In this document: positions 23,656-32,407 of the stretch, piece after piece
Layout: the number at the start of each line of letters is the position of its first letter
Position numbering within the stretch: the first letter of the stretch is position 1
Origin: Raskinella chloraquaticus (SeqCode)
GTDB lineage: Bacteria; Pseudomonadota; Alphaproteobacteria; Rhizobiales; UBA4765
Direction: 5' to 3'
Assembly: GCA_002365175.1 (NCBI GenBank)
Contig: DEZK01000036.1
Span: 104,001-168,000 of the forward strand
Length of the DNA: 64,000 nucleotides
Translations under genes and position numbers: made by a program
The notes under the pieces: model-generated
What the model was told of the DNA's origin: nothing
Database searches by the model: none
The model's input: the letters and a program-made list of their open reading frames with translations, nothing else

Positions 23656-26634
23656 ATGTTGATCAAAAGGCTTTCCGGATCATCGCGCGGCAGCAGGGGG
23701 CGGGGCGCTCCTGTGGTTGCAACCCAGGCCAGCGCGGTCCTTGACCGACGTTCATTCCTCGCGCGCTCCGGCCTGGCTGCGGGCGGGCTTGCCGGGTTGT
23801 CGGCGCTGGGCTTCACCTCCATGCGCAAGGCGCAGGCGGCGGCCGGCTTTGACGCCAAGGCGCCTGTCAAGCTCGTCAAGAATATCTGCACCCATTGCTC
23901 TGTCGGCTGCACGGTCACGGCGGAAGTGCAAAACGGCGTCTGGGTTGGCCAGGAGCCGGCATGGGATTCGCCGATCAACCGCGGCACGCATTGCGCCAAG
24001 GGCGCCGCCATCCGCGAGATCGTTCATGGTGACCGGCGTCTCAAATATCCGCTGAAACTCGTCAATGGCGAATATCAGCGCATCAGCTGGGAGCAGGCAC
24101 TGAGCGAAATTTCCGCCAAGATGATGGAAATCCGCGCAAAGTCCGGCCCTGAATCGGTGTGGTGGCTGGGATCGGCGAAGTTCTCGAATGAGGGCGCCTA
24201 TCTCTTCCGCAAGATGGGGGCGTTCTGGGGAACCAATTCGGTCGACCATCAGGCGCGCATCTGTCACTCGACCACGGTCGCGGGAGTGGCGAACACCTGG
24301 GGCTACGGAGCGCAGACCAATTCCTACAATGATATCCGCAACGCCAAGACCGCCATCATCATGGGCGGCAATCCGGCGGAAGCGCATCCGGTGTCGCTGC
24401 AGCACGTGCTGACCGGCAAGGAGCTCAACCGCGCCAATCTGATCGTCATCGATCCGCGGCTGACGCGCACCGCCGCGCATGCGACCGAATATGTCCGCAT
24501 CCGGTCGGGTACCGATATTCCGGTCATCTACGGCATGCTGTGGCACATCTTCGAGAATGGCTGGGAAGACAAAAAGTTCATCGAACAGCGCGTTTACGCG
24601 ATGGATGATGTGCGTGCCGAGGTAAAGAAATGGGACCCCAAGACGGTTGAGGATGTCACCGGCGTGCCCGGCGAGCAGCTCAAGCGGGTTGCTGAATTGT
24701 TTGCCAAGGAGCGCCCCTCGACCCTCATCTGGTGCATGGGCGCCACCCAGCACACGGTTGGCACCGCCAATGTGCGCGCCTACTGCATCCTGCTGCTGGC
24801 CACCGGCAATGTCGGCGCGCCGGGGACAGGCGCCAATATTTTCCGCGGCCACACCAATGTGCAGGGTGCCACCGATCTTGGCGTCGATGTCGTCACCCTG
24901 CCGCTTTATTACGGCCTCGATGATAATGCGTGGAAGCATTGGGCGCGGGTGTGGGACGTCGACTTCAACTGGCTCGACAGCCGCTTCGACAAGAAGCCTG
25001 GTCCCAACAACACGACCATCAATTTCCGTACCGTGCCCGGCATCCCGTCGACGCGCTGGTTTGATGCCGTGTCGCTGCCGAAGGATCAGGTCGATCAGAA
25101 CGACAATCTGAAGGCGGCGATCGTCTTCGGCCATGGCGGCAACACGGTGCCGCGCATCCCGGAAATGACCAAGGGGCTGGCAGCGCTCGACCTGCTGGTG
25201 GTGGCCGATCCGCATCCTACCAATTTCGTCTCGCTTGGCGGGCGCAAGAACGGCACCTATCTCCTGCCCATCTCGACCCAGCTTGAGTGTTCGGGATCGC
25301 GCACTGCCTCCAATCGCTCAATCCAGTGGGGCGAGAAGATCGTTGAGCCGATCTTCGAGAGCGCCAATGATTACTGGGTGATCTACAAGCTTGCCGAAAA
25401 GCTCGGCTTTGCCGACAAGATGTTCAAGAACATCAAGATGGTCAAAGGCAAGTTCGGCGATGAGCCGGAGGCCGAATCCATTCTTCGCGAAATCAATCGC
25501 GGTGGCTGGTCGACGGGCTATTGCGGCCAGTCGCCCGAACGTATCAAGGCGCATATGGCCAATCAGGGCAAGTTCGATGTCCGGACCTTGCGCTCGCCAA
25601 GCGATGGATCGGAAATCAGCGGTGATTATTACGGCCTGCCCTGGCCGTGCTGGGGAACGCCGGAGATGAAACATCCCGGAACGCCGATCCTCTACAACAC
25701 CAATCTTCATGTGAAGGATGGCGGCGGTGCCTTCCGTGCCCGTTTCGGCGTCGAGCGCGTCGTCAAGGTCAAGGTCCAGGAGAACGGCGCCGAGGTGGAG
25801 AAGGAGCGCAAGGACAATCTGCTGGCCGAGGGCTCGTATTCGCTGGGGTCGGATTTGAAGGATGGCTATCCCGAGTTCACGCTGGCGGTCCTGCAAAAGC
25901 TTGGCTGGGACAGCGAGCTCACGGCTGAAGAGCGGGCGATCATCGAGAAAAGCGGCCCGTCATGGTCGACCGACCTGTCAGGTGGCATCCAGCGTGTGGC
26001 GATCGCCCATGGCTGCGTGCCCTTCGGCAATGCCAAGGCGCGCGCCAATGCGTGGAACCTGCCTGACCCGGTGCCTGTCCATCGCGAGCCGATCTACACG
26101 CCTCGCGTCGATCTCGTCGCCAAATATCCGACACGGCCTGACTTCAAGAGCTTCCGTGTGCCCAATATCGGCTTCAGCGTCCAGAAGGCTGCCGTCGACA
26201 AGGGGATTGCCAAGGAGTTCCCGATGATCCTGTCATCCGGCCGTCTCGTTGAATATGAAGGTGGTGGCGAGGAGACGCGGTCGAACAAATGGCTGGCCGA
26301 GTTGCAGCAGGACATGTTCGTCGAGATCAACCCGCGGGACGCCGCCGAACGCGGTATTGCCGAGGGTCAGTTCGTCTGGGTCTACGGGCCTGAGAGCAGC
26401 TCGAAAATCAGGGTCAAGGCCCTGGTGACCGAGCGGGTCGGCAAGGGTGTGGCGTGGATGCCGTTCCATTTCGGTGGCTGGTATCAGGGCGCCGACCAGC
26501 GCGGCAATTATCCGAAAGGAACCGACCCGATCGTTCTTGGCGAATCGGTCAATACCGTCACCACCTATGGCTTTGATCCGGTGACGGCGATGCATGAAGG
26601 CAAGGTTACGCTTTGCCAGATCAAGGCAGCCTGA
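23656..26634 (+). CDS. fdhA: Formate dehydrogenase alpha (catalytic) subunit, Tat-exported
   Basis: A 992-residue molybdopterin oxidoreductase, close to the length of FdnG/FdoG. The Tat signal is at residues 31-50 (DRRSFLARSGLAAGG). The [4Fe-4S] ligands are Cys78, Cys81, Cys85 and Cys113. The Mo/W ligand position is Cys203 in QARICHSTTVAG, where many formate dehydrogenases have selenocysteine; no in-frame TGA is present. The molybdopterin dinucleotide-binding domain occupies the last 150 residues. It oxidises formate to CO2 in the periplasm and passes electrons to the beta subunit. GGGAG lies six bases before ATG 23656. FdhD and FdhE genes are not in the window. Confidence 0.93.
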   Translation: MLIKRLSGSSRGSRGRGAPVVATQASAVLDRRSFLARSGLAAGGLAGLSALGFTSMRKAQAAAGFDAKAPVKLVKNICTHCSVGCTVTAEVQNGVWVGQEPAWDSPINRGTHCAKGAAIREIVHGDRRLKYPLKLVNGEYQRISWEQALSEISAKMMEIRAKSGPESVWWLGSAKFSNEGAYLFRKMGAFWGTNSVDHQARICHSTTVAGVANTWGYGAQTNSYNDIRNAKTAIIMGGNPAEAHPVSLQHVLTGKELNRANLIVIDPRLTRTAAHATEYVRIRSGTDIPVIYGMLWHIFENGWEDKKFIEQRVYAMDDVRAEVKKWDPKTVEDVTGVPGEQLKRVAELFAKERPSTLIWCMGATQHTVGTANVRAYCILLLATGNVGAPGTGANIFRGHTNVQGATDLGVDVVTLPLYYGLDDNAWKHWARVWDVDFNWLDSRFDKKPGPNNTTINFRTVPGIPSTRWFDAVSLPKDQVDQNDNLKAAIVFGHGGNTVPRIPEMTKGLAALDLLVVADPHPTNFVSLGGRKNGTYLLPISTQLECSGSRTASNRSIQWGEKIVEPIFESANDYWVIYKLAEKLGFADKMFKNIKMVKGKFGDEPEAESILREINRGGWSTGYCGQSPERIKAHMANQGKFDVRTLRSPSDGSEISGDYYGLPWPCWGTPEMKHPGTPILYNTNLHVKDGGGAFRARFGVERVVKVKVQENGAEVEKERKDNLLAEGSYSLGSDLKDGYPEFTLAVLQKLGWDSELTAEERAIIEKSGPSWSTDLSGGIQRVAIAHGCVPFGNAKARANAWNLPDPVPVHREPIYTPRVDLVAKYPTRPDFKSFRVPNIGFSVQKAAVDKGIAKEFPMILSSGRLVEYEGGGEETRSNKWLAELQQDMFVEINPRDAAERGIAEGQFVWVYGPESSSKIRVKALVTERVGKGVAWMPFHFGGWYQGADQRGNYPKGTDPIVLGESVNTVTTYGFDPVTAMHEGKVTLCQIKAA

Positions 26635-26648
26635 GGGAGGGGACGTCC

Positions 26649-27245
26649 ATGGCTCGAATGAAATTCCTGTGTGACGCCGACCGCTGCATCGAGTGCAACG
26701 CCTGCGTGACGGCCTGTAAAAACGAAAACGACGTGCCGTGGGGCATCAACCGGCGCCGCGTCGTCACCATCAATGACGGCAAGCCGGGCGAGCGTTCGGT
26801 CTCGATGGCCTGCATGCATTGCACGGATGCGCCGTGCGCTGCCGTGTGCCCTGTCGATTGCTTCTATACGACCGAGGATGCGGTCGTGTTGCACTCCAAG
26901 GAACTGTGCATCGGCTGTGGCTACTGCTTCTACGCCTGCCCCTTCGGTGCGCCGCAATATCCCAAGGTCGGGAATTTCGGCTCGCGGGGCAAGATGGACA
27001 AGTGCACCTATTGCGCCGGCGGCCCGGAGGATGATCTGTCGGCTGCCGAGCAGGCGGCCTATGGCTCGAACCGTCTGGCGGAAGGCAAATTGCCGCTGTG
27101 TGCCGAGATGTGCTCGACCAAGGCGCTGCTGGCCGGTGATCACGAGATGATCAGCGAGATCTACAAGGAGCGGGTTTCCAAACGCGGCTATGGCTCTGGC
27201 GCGTGGGGCTGGAAAACGGCCTACAAGGAAACCATCAACGTCTGA
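26649..27245 (+). CDS. fdhB: Formate dehydrogenase beta (iron-sulfur) subunit
   Basis: A 198-residue protein with four ferredoxin-type [4Fe-4S] motifs: CIECNACVTAC, CMHCTDAPCAAVC, CIGCGYCFYAC, and the paired CTYC and CAEMC. It wires electrons from the catalytic subunit to the cytochrome b subunit. Unlike E. coli FdnH (about 290 residues), it lacks a C-terminal membrane anchor, so membrane attachment must come from the gamma subunit. ATG 26649 follows a GAGGGAGGGG stretch and is 14 nt after the fdhA stop. Confidence 0.92.
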   Translation: MARMKFLCDADRCIECNACVTACKNENDVPWGINRRRVVTINDGKPGERSVSMACMHCTDAPCAAVCPVDCFYTTEDAVVLHSKELCIGCGYCFYACPFGAPQYPKVGNFGSRGKMDKCTYCAGGPEDDLSAAEQAAYGSNRLAEGKLPLCAEMCSTKALLAGDHEMISEIYKERVSKRGYGSGAWGWKTAYKETINV

Positions 27246-27313
27246 ACCGGGCGCGGCGTGGGTGCGACCCGCGCCGCAGATCACGGGTGAAGTCAATTCG
27301 GGGGAGGCAGAAT

Positions 27314-28330
27314 ATGGTGGCGTTTCAACGCAGCTGGGGTTTGGCCGCAGCGCTGGCTATCGCACTGGTTATTGTCGTTTCGGGCGATGCTCTGGCGCAG
27401 AGCGGCCAGCCGACATCGGTCAATCCTACCGCAAGCTCCGTCAAGGAAGGACAATTGCTGGACGCTTTGAAACCGCCCGGCAGCGGACCTTCGGCTGTCA
27501 CAGGCAGGGTGTCGATTCCGGATACGAAATCATCCGTGCTTATCCAGCCGGCCGGCCGGGACTGGCGGCAGATCCGTCAGGAAACGCTGCCATTCTATGG
27601 CGCCATCGCCATCCTTGGCATGTTGGCTGCACTCGTCATTTTCTACCTCATCCGCGGGCGCATCGCCATCGATGGCGGGCCGTCGGGCCGCACCATTCTG
27701 CGCTTTGCCTCAGCCGACCGGTTTGCCCACTGGCTGACCGCGTCCACCTTTATCCTGCTCGCCCTGTCGGGGTTGAACCTGACCTTCGGGCGCAAGCTGT
27801 TGCTGCCGCTCATCGGCCCCGAGGCTTTCACGGCCCTGTCACAGGCCGGGAAGTTCGTTCACAATTATGGCAGCTTCGCCTTTGCGCTCGGCGTTGTTCT
27901 CATGATCCTGCTGTGGCTCAAGGACAATATCCCAAGCGGGGCTGATCTTGCGTGGTTTTCCAAGGGTGGCGGCCTCATCGGCAGTGACCATCCGCCGGCC
28001 GGTCGCTTCAATGGCGGGCAGAAGGTTATCTTCTGGGTGGTGGTCATTGGCGGGGTGGCCCTGTCGATCACTGGCTATTCCCTGATGTTCCCCTTTGTCT
28101 TTACCGATATCGCCGGCCTGCAGGAGGCCAATATGCTGCACGGTCTGATCGCCGTTGGCATGGTCGCGGTGATCCTTGCCCACATCTATATCGGCTCGGT
28201 CGGCATGGAGGGGGCGTTCGATGCCATGGGCAAGGGTGAGGTTGATCTCAACTGGGCCAAGCAGCACCATGCGCTGTGGGTTGAAAAGACCGAAATGAAG
28301 GGCAAAGGCGCAGCGACGCCGGCCGAATAG
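27314..28330 (+). CDS. fdhC: Formate dehydrogenase gamma (cytochrome b556) subunit
   Basis: A 338-residue membrane protein. The N-terminus is a signal-like hydrophobic segment (residues 8-25). A helix near residue 95-115 and a four-helix cytochrome b core follow. Candidate haem-b histidines are in RFAHWLTA, KFVHNYGS, MLHGLIAVG and LAHIYIGSVG. It takes electrons from the beta subunit and reduces quinone. It is longer than E. coli FdnI (about 217 residues) because of an N-terminal extension with one more helix and a Pro/Ser-rich periplasmic segment. ATG 27314 is preceded by GGGGAGG at six bases. Confidence 0.9.
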   Translation: MVAFQRSWGLAAALAIALVIVVSGDALAQSGQPTSVNPTASSVKEGQLLDALKPPGSGPSAVTGRVSIPDTKSSVLIQPAGRDWRQIRQETLPFYGAIAILGMLAALVIFYLIRGRIAIDGGPSGRTILRFASADRFAHWLTASTFILLALSGLNLTFGRKLLLPLIGPEAFTALSQAGKFVHNYGSFAFALGVVLMILLWLKDNIPSGADLAWFSKGGGLIGSDHPPAGRFNGGQKVIFWVVVIGGVALSITGYSLMFPFVFTDIAGLQEANMLHGLIAVGMVAVILAHIYIGSVGMEGAFDAMGKGEVDLNWAKQHHALWVEKTEMKGKGAATPAE

Positions 28331-28360
28331 AGCAAGAGACAACGTCAAGGAATGATCAGA

Positions 28361-28516
28361 ATGAAAATGTTTGTGTCCGCTGTTGTCGCGATGCTCCTTA
28401 TCATCGGTGGGGCAGTTGTCGTTCTTGAAGGCTATCAAAAGACGGTTGATGCGGCCTTTGTCGGATCGGGTGCCAGACCGGATCCGGAAGTCTCGCTGCG
28501 CGGGGGCAAGGGCTGA
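28361..28516 (+). CDS. Small single-helix membrane protein of the formate dehydrogenase operon
   Basis: A 51-residue frame directly behind fdhC (30 nt) and before the operon terminator. It opens MKMFVSAVVAMLLIIGGAVV, one strong transmembrane helix, followed by LEGYQKTVDAAFVGSG and a short polar tail ending RGGKG. ATG 28361 has AAGGA nine bases upstream; ATG 28352 is in frame but sits directly against that site. It is too short for many gene finders. Its position, ribosome-binding site and clean hydrophobic helix make it a credible gene. It may be an extra subunit or stabiliser of the cytochrome b subunit. Confidence 0.7.
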   Translation: MKMFVSAVVAMLLIIGGAVVVLEGYQKTVDAAFVGSGARPDPEVSLRGGKG

Positions 28517-28549
28517 CGCGCTCCCTCTGATATCGCCATCTGTTGCGGG

Positions 28550-28585
28550 CGGTCGACCTCCCAAGGTCGACCGTCTTGCGTTTTA
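28550..28585 (+). terminator. Rho-independent terminator of the formate dehydrogenase operon
   Basis: CGGTCGACCT (28550-28559) and AGGTCGACCG (28564-28573) pair perfectly around a CCCA loop, and TCTTGCGTTTT follows. It sits 33 nt after the small membrane protein stop and about 20 nt before the mrp start. It marks the end of the fdh transcription unit. Confidence 0.75.
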
Positions 28586-28603
28586 CAGGCACACCGCCCC
28601 GCT

Positions 28604-29674
28604 ATGCTGATCACCCCTGCCCGCTTGCGCTCCCTTCTGTCCGGTGTCCTGGCACCGGGCGGACATGTGGCGCTCGCCGCACTTATTGCCAATGATGATT
28701 TCCGGATCGACGGCGAACGGGTGACGCTGACGGTCCGGATTGATGGCAAGGACGCTGATGCCTGGGAGCCGGTCCGCCGCGAAGCGCAGGAGCGGCTGGC
28801 GAGCGTCAGCGGCATTACCAGCGCGCTCGTGGTGTTGACGGCCGAGCGTAAAGGTCAAGGCGCCGTTGCGACCGAGGCCGCCTCAGGTTTTGCGGCACTT
28901 GCCGGTATCAGGCATATCGTTGCTGTTGCGTCGGGCAAGGGCGGCGTCGGCAAATCGACAACGACGTGCAATCTGGCGCTGGCGCTGGCCGGGATGGGCC
29001 TCAAGGTGGGCGTGCTCGACGCTGATATCTATGGCCCCTCGATGCCGCGCCTCTTTGCGCTGAAGGGCCAGCCAACCGTCAAGTCAGGGCGTGTCCTCAA
29101 CCCGCTTGAAGCGTATGGCTGCAAGGTCATGTCCATCGGGTTTGTCGTTGACAGCGAGACGGCCATGATATGGCGCGGGCCGATGGTGGCGTCTGCGATC
29201 ACCCAGATGCTGCGTGACATCGATTGGGGGGCGCTGGACATTCTGCTGATCGACATGCCGCCGGGAACGGGCGACGCGCAACTGACCCTGTCGCAGCAGG
29301 GCCGGCTTGCCGGGGCGGTCATTGTCTCGACGCCGCAGGATCTGGCGCTGATCGACGCCCGCCGCGGGGTCGCCATGTTCCGCGATGTCGGCGTGCCGGT
29401 GCTCGGGCTGGTTGAAAATATGAGCTATTTTCTCTGCGATGCCTGCGGCAAGCGCCACGATATCTTTGCCCATGGCGGGGCGCGCCGCGAGGCTGAGCGG
29501 CTGGCTATCCCGTTCCTCGGCGAGGTACCGCTTGATATGGAGGTCAGGCGGCGCTCCGATGATGGCATGCCGGTGATGATCGCCGCACCCGACAGCGTGC
29601 CGGCTGAGGCCTACCGGCTGATTGCCACCGGTTTGCGCGAGCGGCTGCAGGGTCTTCAGCCGGCGGCAATATAG
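28604..29674 (+). CDS. mrp: Mrp/NBP35-family iron-sulfur carrier ATPase
   Basis: A 356-residue ParA-type ATPase. An N-terminal MIP18-like (DUF59) domain covers residues 1-85. The deviant Walker A GKGGVGKST is near residue 110, and the CxxC in FLCDACGKRHDIF is the site that bridges a [4Fe-4S] cluster in the dimer. It supplies iron-sulfur clusters to apoproteins. It follows the fdh terminator, so it is probably transcribed separately, but it is well placed to serve the many iron-sulfur proteins nearby. Its 3' end overlaps the convergent aldehyde dehydrogenase gene by 19 nt. Confidence 0.88.
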   Translation: MLITPARLRSLLSGVLAPGGHVALAALIANDDFRIDGERVTLTVRIDGKDADAWEPVRREAQERLASVSGITSALVVLTAERKGQGAVATEAASGFAALAGIRHIVAVASGKGGVGKSTTTCNLALALAGMGLKVGVLDADIYGPSMPRLFALKGQPTVKSGRVLNPLEAYGCKVMSIGFVVDSETAMIWRGPMVASAITQMLRDIDWGALDILLIDMPPGTGDAQLTLSQQGRLAGAVIVSTPQDLALIDARRGVAMFRDVGVPVLGLVENMSYFLCDACGKRHDIFAHGGARREAERLAIPFLGEVPLDMEVRRRSDDGMPVMIAAPDSVPAEAYRLIATGLRERLQGLQPAAI

Positions 29675-31101
29675 GCGGTTTTGACGGTCGTATAGAATTC
29701 GCGGGCATAAGCGCCCTGCTCACGCGGCCCGTAGCTTGATCCCTTTCTGCCGCCAAAGGGCACGTGATAGTCGACGCCCGCGGTCGGCAGATTGACCATC
29801 ACCATGCCGGCCTCCACGTTGCGCCGGAAATGGCTGGCGTATTTGAGGCTGGTGGTGCAGATGCCTGCTGACAACCCGAAGTCGGTGTCGTTGGCGACAT
29901 GAAGCGCCTCATCATAGGTTTTCACGCGAATGACATTGGCGATGGGGCCAAATACCTCCTCGCGTGAGATCCGCATGGCGTTGGTGGTCTCGGTGAAGAG
30001 GGCTGGCTGGAGATAGAAGCCGGGCGTCTGCCGGTTGAGACGCTCGCCTCCCCATATCAGGCGGGCGCCTTCGTCACGGGCGATGCGGATATAATGCTCA
30101 TCCTGCTCCAGTTGCTTTTGATCAACCACCGGGCCGATATGGGTGCCAGCCTTCAAGGCGTCATCAACGATGAGGCCCTTCATGCGCTCGACCAGTGCTG
30201 CCACGAATGCGTCGTGAACAGTATCTGTCACGATGAGGCGTGAGGACGCCGTGCAACGCTGGCCGGTTGAAAAGAAAGCGCCATTGACGGCGCAGTCAAC
30301 CGCCACTTTCAGATCGGCGTCATCAAGAACGACCAGGGGATTCTTGCCGCCCATTTCGAGTTGTACTTTTTTCATCGGCGTTGAGGCAACGCAGGCCGCT
30401 GCCACCAGCCGCCCGGTCGCAACCGATCCGGTAAACGATATGGCCGCGATATCTGGATGAGCCAACATCGCCGCGCCCACGACCGACCCTTTGCCCATGA
30501 CCAGGTTGAGGACGCCCTTCGGCAGTCCGGCGCGTTGCAGAATATCGACCAGCGCCCAGGCGGAATGCGGCACCAGATCAGCGGGTTTGATGACGACCGT
30601 GTTACCATAGGCCAGCGCTGGCGCCAGCTTCCAGGCCGGGATGGCGATCGGGAAATTCCACGGTGTGATCAGACCCACAACGCCCACCGGTTCGCGCGTC
30701 ACCTCAATGCCGACGCCGGGGCGGACCGAGCCCATCATCTCGCCGTTCAAACGCAATGTTTCGCCGGCAAAGAACGACAAGACCTGACCGGCACGGCCAG
30801 CCTCGCCCACGCCCTCGGCCAAGGTCTTGCCTTCTTCGCGGCTGAGAATGCGCCCAAGCTCTTCCTTGCGCGCCAACACCTCGTCGGCCGCACGCTTGAG
30901 AATATCATGGCGCTCCTGCGGCGTGGTGCGCGACCATGCGGGGAAGGCTTGTTTTGCGGCCGCAATGGCCTCGGCGACATCCGCCTTCGTGCCACTGGAA
31001 AAATCGCCGATGACGTCGTTCGTATCGGACGGGTTGACGTTGGCGGTGGTGTGGTTGGCGCCAACCGGTTCGCCAGCAATGAAATTGGCAAAATGAGACA
31101 T
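29656..31101 (-). CDS. Aldehyde dehydrogenase, alpha-ketoglutaric-semialdehyde-dehydrogenase-like
   Basis: A 481-residue NAD(P)-dependent aldehyde dehydrogenase. It contains GLITPWNFPIAIP, the catalytic Glu in LEMGGKNP, the catalytic Cys in GQRCTASSRL and the FGPI cofactor motif. The opening HFANFIAGE and GQRCTASSRLIV resemble 2,5-dioxovalerate dehydrogenases of pentose, glucarate and hydroxyproline breakdown, but substrate specificity in this superfamily cannot be read from motifs. ATG 31101 has GAGG nine bases upstream; ATG 31110 directly follows that site and is possible. It is a single gene on this strand. Confidence 0.8.
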   Translation of the reverse strand: MSHFANFIAGEPVGANHTTANVNPSDTNDVIGDFSSGTKADVAEAIAAAKQAFPAWSRTTPQERHDILKRAADEVLARKEELGRILSREEGKTLAEGVGEAGRAGQVLSFFAGETLRLNGEMMGSVRPGVGIEVTREPVGVVGLITPWNFPIAIPAWKLAPALAYGNTVVIKPADLVPHSAWALVDILQRAGLPKGVLNLVMGKGSVVGAAMLAHPDIAAISFTGSVATGRLVAAACVASTPMKKVQLEMGGKNPLVVLDDADLKVAVDCAVNGAFFSTGQRCTASSRLIVTDTVHDAFVAALVERMKGLIVDDALKAGTHIGPVVDQKQLEQDEHYIRIARDEGARLIWGGERLNRQTPGFYLQPALFTETTNAMRISREEVFGPIANVIRVKTYDEALHVANDTDFGLSAGICTTSLKYASHFRRNVEAGMVMVNLPTAGVDYHVPFGGRKGSSYGPREQGAYAREFYTTVKTAYIAAG

Positions 31102-31582
31102 GTTTGGCATCCTCTCCGCAATGCGGCCAATTCGCCGTCGTGACTGTGTGGAACGACCCGGCCGGTATGATCGTCATGTTGCAGGCTCAGCGATCTGCGA
31201 TAAAGCCTGAAATCGGCACGCGCCGCCAGTTCCTTGTTGACGATGGGCGGGCGGCGCATGTCAGCCCGGCAAAATGGCAGCGCGCCAGAGCGGAGAGAAC
31301 CGACGTGGATTTCACAGGTTACTGAAGCTTTGCAGGATTGGATTTTTCAAGGCCGGCTTTGAGAGGGAAAATCCCTAAAATGCTTATTTCAGGTGGAGTC
31401 CGATTCACCAATACTGAAAACGCCCAAAAAGATGCTTTTGATAGAATCACGCACGTTATTGATCGCCAATTGATTCTCCACTGAGCGGGCAAATTGGTGC
31501 AATCGACAGGTGGGATTTATAGTCAGAGCCGGGTCGTTGTCTGGCCTGAATTAAACCGATATTGCATACCTTACTTGCAATA
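31102..31582. other. Gene-free interval between aldehyde dehydrogenase and tRNA-Leu
   Basis: About 480 bases with no supportable reading frame. It must contain the aldehyde dehydrogenase promoter (minus strand). From about 31330 the base composition becomes more AT-rich than the neighbours. The stretch includes GGGAAAATCCC (31367-31377) and the related words GATTCACCAAT and ATTGGTG, but I see no RNA gene or intact element. A decayed remnant next to the tRNA is possible. Confidence 0.5.
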
Positions 31583-31583
31583 T
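31559..31583 (-). terminator. Hairpin directly downstream of tRNA-Leu
   Basis: ATATTGCA (31559-31566) and TGCAATAT (31576-31583) form a perfect 8-bp inverted repeat with a 9-nt loop. On the minus strand it begins at the last base of the tRNA CCA end and is followed by CGGTTTAATT. It is probably a terminator or 3'-processing signal; the T-run is weak. Confidence 0.4.
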
Positions 31584-31667
31584 GGTGCCCCTGGCCGGAA
31601 TCGAACCAGCACTCCTTGCGGAACTCGATTTTGAGTCGAGCGCGTCTACCAGTTCCGCCACAGGGGC
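31583..31667 (-). tRNA. tRNA-Leu (anticodon CAA)
   Basis: The reverse complement folds into a class II tRNA of 85 nt including encoded CCA. The acceptor stem is GCCCCTG with CAGGGGC. The D-arm has GGCGGAACTGGTAGACGC. The anticodon stem CTCGA/TCGAG holds the loop CTCAAAA, giving anticodon CAA, which reads UUG leucine codons. A long variable arm (TTCCGCAAGGAGT region) and the T-arm TGGTTCGATTCC complete it. The length and variable arm are typical of leucine tRNAs. Confidence 0.95.
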
Positions 31668-31822
31668 AACGCCGGGCGGATCATAGGCAGGAAGTTGGAG
31701 CGGTCAACCGTCTTTGCACTCCATGCCGCGTCAACAGCAATAGTGCTAATGACCGATCAATCACTTTCCTTTAAGAGAGTGCCACGACCATCCTCACAAC
31801 ATCGAAATGACCTGTCGAGATC

Positions 31823-32401
31823 ATGCTCAAGAAAACCTATGACTGGATTGTCTCCTTCTCGACGCATCCGAAAGCCGTGTGGGTGCTGGCAATTGTCGCT
31901 TTTGCGGAAAGTTCGATTTTTCCCATTCCACCGATCCCGCTGCTGGTGCCGATGTGTGTGGCGCAGCCCAAGCGCGCCTGGTACTTCGCGGCTGTCTGTG
32001 CGATTTCATCGGCGCTGGGTGGCATTGTCGGCTACGGTATCGGCCATCTGCTGTACGATTCGGTCGGTCAATGGATCATCCACACCTACGGCCTTGAGCA
32101 GCAGGCGGAGAATTTGCGCGCGCGCGCCAATGATTACTGGATCTGGATTTTGATGACCAAGGGGCTGACGCCCATCCCCTTCAAGCTTGTCACCATCATG
32201 TCGGGTCTCATCGATTTCAACTTCGTGCTGTTCCTTTTCGGCTCCTTCTTCGCCCGCTTCACCTTTTTCTTCCTGATGGCGGCGGCTTTGCGGGTTTATG
32301 GCGACCAGATCCGCAATTTCATCGAGACGCGGTTGAAGCTCGCAACCTTCATCCTGCTGTTTTTCCTGATCGGCGGCTTTGCCGCCATCCGCTACATCTG
32401 A
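31823..32401 (+). CDS. DedA/VTT (YqaA-like) family membrane protein
   Basis: A 192-residue integral membrane protein with about four to five hydrophobic helices. The AFAESSIFPIPPIPLLVPM segment (residues 27-45) and the later TKGLTPIPFKLVTIMSGL are the conserved re-entrant motifs of the SNARE-associated/VTT superfamily. Members are implicated in lipid flipping and membrane homeostasis. The dsbB gene follows after 6 nt, so the two are co-transcribed. Confidence 0.85.
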   Translation: MLKKTYDWIVSFSTHPKAVWVLAIVAFAESSIFPIPPIPLLVPMCVAQPKRAWYFAAVCAISSALGGIVGYGIGHLLYDSVGQWIIHTYGLEQQAENLRARANDYWIWILMTKGLTPIPFKLVTIMSGLIDFNFVLFLFGSFFARFTFFFLMAAALRVYGDQIRNFIETRLKLATFILLFFLIGGFAAIRYI

Positions 32402-32407
32402 TCCTCA

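Noticed and set aside
24262..24264. Possible selenocysteine in the formate dehydrogenase alpha subunit
   Set aside because: The codon at the Mo/W ligand position is TGT (Cys203), not TGA, so no selenocysteine machinery is needed.
23752..25215. A 487-codon open frame on the minus strand opposite fdhA
   Set aside because: It is a GC-driven antisense shadow. Its composition is His/Arg/Asp-rich without recognisable motifs, and the plus-strand frame is an unambiguous formate dehydrogenase.
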